This document shows, piece by piece, positions 7,153 through 10,871 of a DNA stretch of 10,871 nt (positions within the stretch are counted from its first letter, which is position 1; every line of letters starts with the position of its first letter). The translations under genes were made by a program, and so were the position numbers. Location: contig VGPQ01000020.1 in assembly GCA_016882555.1 (NCBI GenBank), forward strand, positions 1-10,871. The letters are read 5' to 3'. Source of the DNA: Cyanobacteria bacterium M_surface_7_m2_040 (lineage in GTDB: Bacteria > Cyanobacteriota > Cyanobacteriia > PCC-6307 > Cyanobiaceae). Under the pieces are notes generated by a model that was not told the origin of the DNA, did no database searches, and saw nothing but the letters and a program-made list of their open reading frames with translations.

Positions 7153-8269
7153 GCACCTGTTGGTAATAGCGGCGCAGCTGGGCTGTGGCCGCATCCCAGC
7201 CCCAGCGCTCGGCCTCCTGACGTGCGGCGAGGCGCAGCTGCTGGTGTGCGGCCATGTCACCCAGCAACCGTTGCGTGGCGGCCGCCAGGCTGCCGGCGCC
7301 GCCGTCGGGGCCATCGGGTTCGTAGAGGCAGCCGTTGATGCCATCGCTGACGATGTCGGGGATGCCGCCGCGGTTGGCGGCCACGCAGGGGCAGCCGGCG
7401 GCCATCGCTTCCAGCAGCACCAGCCCCAGGGTCTCGGTGCTGCTGGGAAACAGGAAGGCATCGCCGCTGGCGTAGGCGGCCGCCAGCTCTTCACCAGCCA
7501 GGTAGCCCACAAAGTGGGTGGCGCTGCCGGCAAACAGGCTCTCCAGCTGCTGGCGGTAGGGGCCGTCGCCCACCAGCGCCAGGCGGGCATCGGGCATGGC
7601 ATCGAGCACCGGTCGGATGCGCTCGATCTGTTTTTCCGCCGACAGCCGGCCGATGTACAGCAGCAGCTTGCCGGTGTCACTGCGCCCGGCCAGGAGCCGT
7701 TCGCGCATCGCCTGGCTGCGCAGTTCCGGTCGGAACAATGCCGTGTCGACCCCCCGCTGCCACAGGGCCGTGTGCTGAATCCCCTTGTCGCTCAGCTCCT
7801 GCACCATCGCCGTGGAGGTGCAGAGGTTCAGCACAGCTTGGTTGTGGGCCGCCTTGAGCAGCTCCCACAGCAGCGGCTCGAGCATGCCCATGCCGTAGTG
7901 CTCGAGGTACTTGGGCAGGTGGGTGTGGTAGCTGGCCACCAGCGGATAGCCCTTGGTCTTGGCCAGCCAGATGCCCCCCAGGCCGAGCACCGCCGGGTTG
8001 ACCACGTGCACCAGATCGGGCCCGAAGCGCTCCAGGGCTTCAGCCACCGCCGGCCTTGGCAGGGCCAGCTTGAGCTCCGGATAGAGGGGTAGCGGCATCG
8101 CCGGCACACCGACCACCTGGGCGCCGCAGTAGTCGGGCGGTGCCCCCTCCGGGCAGAAGATGAGCACCTCATCGCCGGCGGCCACCAGCTCCTGCACCGT
8201 TTTGGTGAGCCGCGTCACGATCCCATCCACCTTGGGCAGGAAGGTCTCGGTGAACAGCGCGATCTTCAA
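7127..8269 (-). CDS. sqdX: Sulfoquinovosyltransferase SqdX (GT4 family)
   Basis: SqdX transfers sulfoquinovose from UDP-sulfoquinovose to diacylglycerol, making SQDG, an anionic thylakoid lipid. The 380-residue protein has the two-Rossmann GT-B fold of family GT4. The N-terminal domain opens KIALFTETFLPKVDGIVTRL and includes YHTHLPKYLEHYG (114-126). The donor-binding domain starts at LLYIGRLSAEKQ (203-214) and carries GDGPYR (234-239) and the EX7E motif E279-TLGLVLL-E287. A general GT4 mannosyltransferase is the alternative, but the start sequence and the neighbouring sqdB make SqdX the better call. The start is TTG at 8269; no other start codon exists between it and the upstream stop, and no Shine-Dalgarno is visible. 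It follows sqdB by 48 bases and probably shares its transcript. Its last 26 bases, including the TAG stop, lie inside the 3' end of mrdA. Confidence 0.95.
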   Translation of the reverse strand: MKIALFTETFLPKVDGIVTRLTKTVQELVAAGDEVLIFCPEGAPPDYCGAQVVGVPAMPLPLYPELKLALPRPAVAEALERFGPDLVHVVNPAVLGLGGIWLAKTKGYPLVASYHTHLPKYLEHYGMGMLEPLLWELLKAAHNQAVLNLCTSTAMVQELSDKGIQHTALWQRGVDTALFRPELRSQAMRERLLAGRSDTGKLLLYIGRLSAEKQIERIRPVLDAMPDARLALVGDGPYRQQLESLFAGSATHFVGYLAGEELAAAYASGDAFLFPSSTETLGLVLLEAMAAGCPCVAANRGGIPDIVSDGINGCLYEPDGPDGGAGSLAAATQRLLGDMAAHQQLRLAARQEAERWGWDAATAQLRRYYQQVLSPAAVSV

Positions 8270-8317
8270 GGTCGGGGCCGCTAGGCGGAGGGGCGTGGAT
8301 GGGGCTGGACGGGCGGC

Positions 8318-9511
8318 TCAGGCGGTCTGGATCGCTGCCGCCTGGGTCTTGGTCCAGGCCGAGACGCAGGGAATGCGGCTGCGGTCGCAGCGGTCGGCCC
8401 AGCGTCGGGCCACATCGACCACTTCGACGAGCAGGCCATCATCGAGGGTGGTGGGGTTGAGCCCCAGCTCGATGAAGCAGCGGTTGTCGACGATCAGGTC
8501 ATTTTCCACCGCTTCATTGCGGGGGTTGGGCAGGTGGTTGATCTGGGCGCCGGTGAGGGCCGCCACCTTCTGGGCCAGTTCGCCCACCTGGTGGCTTTCG
8601 GTCATCTGGTTGAAGATCTTGACCCGCTCGCCCTTGGTGGGCGGATTGTCGAGGGCCAGCTGCACGCAGCGCACCGAATCGCGGATGTGGATGAAGGCGC
8701 GGGTCTGGCCGCCGGTGCCATGCACGGTCAGCGGGTAGCCGATTGCCGCCTGCATCAAAAAGCGATTGAGCACCGTGCCGTAGTCCCCGTCGTAGTCGAA
8801 GCGGTTGGTGAGCCGGGGATCGCGGTCGGTGGCTTCGGTGTTGGTGCCCCAGACGATGCCCTGGTGCAGGTCGGTGATCCTGACCTGATCGTTCTTGTTG
8901 TAGTAGAGGAACAGCAGCTGATCGAGCGTCTTGGTCATGTGATAGACGCTGCCGGGGCTGGCCGGGTGCAGGATCTCCTCCTCGAAACGGCTGCCATCCG
9001 GTTGGGGCACCTCCACCTTCAGGTAGCCCTCGGGGATGGTGGCGCCGCGGTGGGAGCCGTAGCCATAGACGCCCATGGTGCCCAGATGCACCACATGGAT
9101 GTCGAGACCGCTTTCAACGATTGCGGCCAGCAGATTGTGGGTGCCGTTGACGTTGTTGTCGACGGTGTAGCGCTTGGTGGCGCTGCTTTTCATCGAGTAG
9201 GGGGCAGCCCGTTGTTCGGCGAAGTGCACCACCGCGTCGGGGCGCTCGGCCAGCAGCAGGTCCAGCAGCCGCTGGTATTCGTGGGCGATGTCCATGTGCT
9301 CGAAGCGCATGGGCTTGCCGCCCACCTGCTCCCAGGCGCGCAGCCGTTCGCCCATGGTGGCGATCGGCGTGAGCGATTCGACCTCCAGGTCGAGGTCGAT
9401 CTTGCGGCGGCTGAGGTTGTCGACGATCAGCACGTCGTGGCCCTGATCCGCCAGGTTCACGGCACAGGGCCAGCCACAGAAGCCGTCGCCGCCGAGAACG
9501 AAAACCTTCAC
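8318..9511 (-). CDS. sqdB: UDP-sulfoquinovose synthase SqdB
   Basis: SqdB makes UDP-sulfoquinovose from UDP-glucose and a sulfite donor, using tightly bound NAD+. From GTG 9511 it has 397 residues, normal for this extended SDR family. The nucleotide-binding loop is GGDGFCGW (7-14), and the sulfite/substrate region includes HFAEQRAAPYSMKS (96-109). The catalytic trio is T145 (HLGTMGVYG), Y190 and K194 (YHMTK); T145 has the same number as in the plant enzyme as I recall it. GGQTRAFIHIRDSV and NQMTESHQV are further signatures. GTG 9511 is chosen because AGGAG ends 6 bases upstream and family members start at (M)KVxVLGGDG; the longer TTG start at 9535 would include that ribosome site inside the gene. 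sqdX follows after 48 bases and the psb34-like gene precedes it by 68. Confidence 0.97.
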   Translation of the reverse strand: MKVFVLGGDGFCGWPCAVNLADQGHDVLIVDNLSRRKIDLDLEVESLTPIATMGERLRAWEQVGGKPMRFEHMDIAHEYQRLLDLLLAERPDAVVHFAEQRAAPYSMKSSATKRYTVDNNVNGTHNLLAAIVESGLDIHVVHLGTMGVYGYGSHRGATIPEGYLKVEVPQPDGSRFEEEILHPASPGSVYHMTKTLDQLLFLYYNKNDQVRITDLHQGIVWGTNTEATDRDPRLTNRFDYDGDYGTVLNRFLMQAAIGYPLTVHGTGGQTRAFIHIRDSVRCVQLALDNPPTKGERVKIFNQMTESHQVGELAQKVAALTGAQINHLPNPRNEAVENDLIVDNRCFIELGLNPTTLDDGLLVEVVDVARRWADRCDRSRIPCVSAWTKTQAAAIQTA

Positions 9512-9517
9512 CGCTGA

Positions 9518-9522
9518 CTCCT
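9518..9522 (-). promoter_or_regulatory. Ribosome binding site deciding the sqdB start
   Basis: AGGAG on the minus strand (plus-strand CTCCT) lies 6 bases before GTG 9511. It is one of the few clear Shine-Dalgarno sites in this window, where most genes have none. It selects GTG 9511 over the TTG at 9535. Confidence 0.7.
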
Positions 9523-9579
9523 GCTGGGCGAGCAACCTGGACGAAGGCGCTCTGCGTCAGGTCAAGCTACTACAGGGAT

Positions 9580-9747
9580 TCAGCTGATCCCCACCGCCAC
9601 CGCCAGCATCAGCAGCACCAGCGCGGCGCCGCCGATCAGCAGCATCCGGCTCGAACCAGCCGCAGCCTCACCCGCCTCCATGACCTGCATGCGCGGTTCC
9701 TTGGCAAAGGCGTTCAGGCGGCCGCCATCTTCTTGCGTGACCTGCAT
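9580..9747 (-). CDS. psb34: Psb34-like (ssl1498-family) single-helix light-harvesting-like protein
   Basis: This is a 55-codon gene. The protein begins MQVTQEDGGRLNAFAKEPRM, aligning residue for residue with the 'MxxTxEEGGRLNNFAxEP' opening I recall for ssl1498/Psb34. That protein is related to high-light-inducible proteins (Hlips) and is reported to act in photosystem II assembly by modulating Hlip binding to CP47 intermediates. After a polar linker (21-34), one hydrophobic helix (about 35-54, MLLIGGAALVLLMLAVAVGI) ends the protein. The chlorophyll-binding ExxNGR motif of true Hlips is absent, as expected for Psb34. Predicted location is the thylakoid membrane, with the N-terminus in the cytoplasm. 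No Shine-Dalgarno precedes ATG 9747. The frame stays open upstream to the thiG stop, so a longer form from a non-standard start cannot be excluded. It sits 69 bases after thiG and 68 before sqdB. Confidence 0.85.
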   Translation of the reverse strand: MQVTQEDGGRLNAFAKEPRMQVMEAGEAAAGSSRMLLIGGAALVLLMLAVAVGIS

Positions 9748-9816
9748 GCCAGGAGGGATGTACTGCGGAGACAGTACGGAGATCCCACCCGCTTGGCCGC
9801 AGTGGTTGCAGAAGCG

Positions 9817-10650
9817 TTACGTGCCCACCCGCCCGCTGCGGGGGGAGCTGGGATTGGCCTCGGCCCGCATGGGCAGTCGCCCCGCTTCGAACGCGGCGCG
9901 GCCGGCCCGGCAGGCCAGGCCCATGGCGTGCGCCATCAATGCGGGGTCGTCGGCCAGGGCGATGGCGCTGTTGATCAGCAGCGCATCGGCACCCATCTCC
10001 ATGGCCTGGGCCGCTTCGCTGGGCACGCCGATGCCGGCGTCCACCACCACCGGCACCCGGGAGTTCTCAATGATCAGGGCAATGTTGGCGGCATTGCGGA
10101 TCCCCTGGCCCGACCCGATCGGTGAACCGAGGGGCATCACCGTGGCGCAGCCGGCGTCTTCCAGGTGCTTGGCCAGCAGCGGGTCGGCATTGATGTATGG
10201 CAGCACCGTGAAGCCTTCCTTGACCAGTTGTTCGGCGGCGTCCAGGGTGCCGATCGGGTCGGGCAGCAGGTGTTTCGAATCGGGGATCACCTCCAGCTTC
10301 ACGAAGGTGTTGTCCTCCTGGCCGGCCAGCTTGGCCAGCTCGCGCCCCAGCCGGGCCACCCGCACGGCTTCCTCTGCCGTGGCGCAGCCGGCGGTGTTGG
10401 GCAGCATCCAGATGCGCGTCCAGTCGATCGCCTGCATCAGCCCCTCATGGCCGGCCGCCTGGCTCTGCACGCGCCGCACCGCCACGGTGACGATCTCGCA
10501 CCCGCTGGCCTCGACGCTGGCCTGCATCACCGCCAGGCTTGGGTACTTGCCGGTGCCGGTCATCAGGCGGCTGCGGAAGCGACGGCCGCCGATGGTCAGG
10601 GCGTCCTGTTCATCAGGCGCGCTATGGGTGGCGGCAGAGGACTGGCTCAC
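9817..10650 (-). CDS. thiG: Thiazole synthase ThiG
   Basis: ThiG forms the thiazole phosphate half of thiamin from 1-deoxy-D-xylulose 5-phosphate, dehydroglycine and ThiS thiocarboxylate, in the cytoplasm. The (beta/alpha)8-barrel protein has 277 residues from GTG 10650. Landmarks are [19 protein letters not shown] (18-35), VTVAVRR (54-60), MLPNTAGC (82-89), the Schiff-base lysine K118 in FVKLEVIPD, the phosphate-binding loop [11 protein letters not shown] (173-183) and [22 protein letters not shown]. The start is uncertain: the frame extends to a TTG at 10695, adding 15 polar residues, and neither site has a Shine-Dalgarno. The first conserved residue is near 18, so either start gives a working enzyme. 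No ThiO or ThiS domain is fused, unlike the ThiO-ThiG fusions of some cyanobacteria. The stop TAA is in frame with the downstream psb34-like gene. Confidence 0.95.
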   Translation of the reverse strand: MSQSSAATHSAPDEQDALTIGGRRFRSRLMTGTGKYPSLAVMQASVEASGCEIVTVAVRRVQSQAAGHEGLMQAIDWTRIWMLPNTAGCATAEEAVRVARLGRELAKLAGQEDNTFVKLEVIPDSKHLLPDPIGTLDAAEQLVKEGFTVLPYINADPLLAKHLEDAGCATVMPLGSPIGSGQGIRNAANIALIIENSRVPVVVDAGIGVPSEAAQAMEMGADALLINSAIALADDPALMAHAMGLACRAGRAAFEAGRLPMRAEANPSSPRSGRVGT

Positions 10651-10672
10651 GGCGGCTTTCGTCTTGGCTTCA

Positions 10673-10691
10673 GCGACCGTATCGCGACCGT
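10673..10691. repeat. Short direct repeat GCGACCGT between thiG and the exported-protein gene
   Basis: GCGACCGT occurs at 10673-10680 and again at 10684-10691, one helical turn apart (11 bases start to start). It lies in the divergent region upstream of the GTG start of thiG. This spacing suits a paired protein-binding site, but eight-base repeats also arise by chance in GC-rich DNA. If thiG starts at TTG 10695 instead, the repeat is inside its coding sequence. There is no sign of a THI-box riboswitch here. Confidence 0.25.
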
Positions 10692-10736
10692 TCAACAGTC
10701 ATTAGTCTCTGAGGGCAACACCTTCCCCTGGCTGCC

Positions 10737-10871
10737 ATGTCGCACCGAGCTCTGCTGGCCGGCTTCGCCATGCTGACGCTGGCCTTGCCCGCCGCCGCTG
10801 TCCCCACCGGGTCGGCCACCAAGCCGGGCATGGTGCCGTTCAATCCCGGCAGCACCCAGGTGCGCTCGCAG
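10737..10871 (+). CDS. Exported protein of unknown function, N-terminal fragment (runs off window)
   Basis: Only the first 45 codons are present, with no stop before the window edge. The start is ATG 10737, with an in-frame TGA 27 bases upstream. The product opens with a classical Sec signal peptide: a short basic start (MSHR), a hydrophobic core (ALLAGFAMLTLALP) and an AAA-V site that fits signal peptidase I cleavage after about residue 21. There is no lipobox cysteine, so it is not a lipoprotein. The mature part begins with a Pro/Gly/Ser-rich stretch (VPTGSATKPGMVPFNPGS). The family cannot be named from this fragment. It diverges from thiG, with 86 bases between the two chosen starts. TAGTCT at 10703-10708 could be a -10 box, but I see no matching -35. 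Confidence 0.72.
   Translation, partial: MSHRALLAGFAMLTLALPAAAVPTGSATKPGMVPFNPGSTQVRSQ

Noticed and set aside
5824..7680. 618-codon open frame on the minus strand spanning mrdA and part of sqdX
   Set aside because: It covers parts of two well-supported genes in other frames, and its product is low-complexity and motif-free.
9580..9747. Calling the small membrane protein a true high-light-inducible protein (Hli)
   Set aside because: The ExxNGRxAMxGF chlorophyll-binding motif is absent; only the N-terminal RLNxFAxEP arm is shared, which fits Psb34 better.

Overview
The window looks like chromosomal core sequence from an alpha-cyanobacterium of the Synechococcus/Cyanobium type. The base composition is GC-rich, with G/C at most third codon positions. 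The gene set is cyanobacterial: a sulfolipid pair (sqdB-sqdX), a Psb34-like photosystem II assembly protein, the 'DKLxLMIPGPTPVPE' class V aminotransferase, and CbiD of the anaerobic cobamide route. I see no mobile element, CRISPR array or prophage gene. The genus assignment is inference from gene content and protein similarity recalled from memory.

Layout. (1) Positions 45-116, minus: tRNA-Gly(CCC). Just upstream on the same strand is a PLP-dependent serine/alanine-glyoxylate aminotransferase (172-1323). (2) Positions 1403-4216, plus: cbiD then guaA, divergent from the aminotransferase across about 80 bases. (3) Positions 4294-7152, plus: a tail-anchored basic coiled-coil protein and a small coiled-coil protein, both unrecognised, followed by mrdA/PBP2. 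The last two junctions are only 13 and 5 bases, so the three genes probably form one transcription unit. (4) Positions 7127-10650, minus: thiG, a 55-codon psb34-like gene, sqdB and sqdX, read in that order from right to left. sqdX converges on mrdA and their coding ends overlap by 26 bases. (5) Positions 10737-10871, plus: the start of a gene for an exported protein, cut by the window edge and divergent from thiG.

How the genes fit together. Most are housekeeping: photorespiratory glyoxylate/serine amination, corrin-ring methylation, GMP synthesis, peptidoglycan synthesis during elongation, thiazole synthesis for thiamin, and sulfoquinovosyl-diacylglycerol synthesis for thylakoid membranes. 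SqdB makes UDP-sulfoquinovose and SqdX transfers the sugar to diacylglycerol. The psb34-like gene beside them adds a photosystem II assembly factor to a cluster otherwise concerned with a thylakoid lipid.

There is no obvious undescribed large system here. The least understood parts are the two unknown proteins fixed to PBP2, a Cys/Asp/His cluster in PBP2 that could bind metal, and the small Psb34-like protein, whose open frame continues unbroken back to the thiG stop codon.
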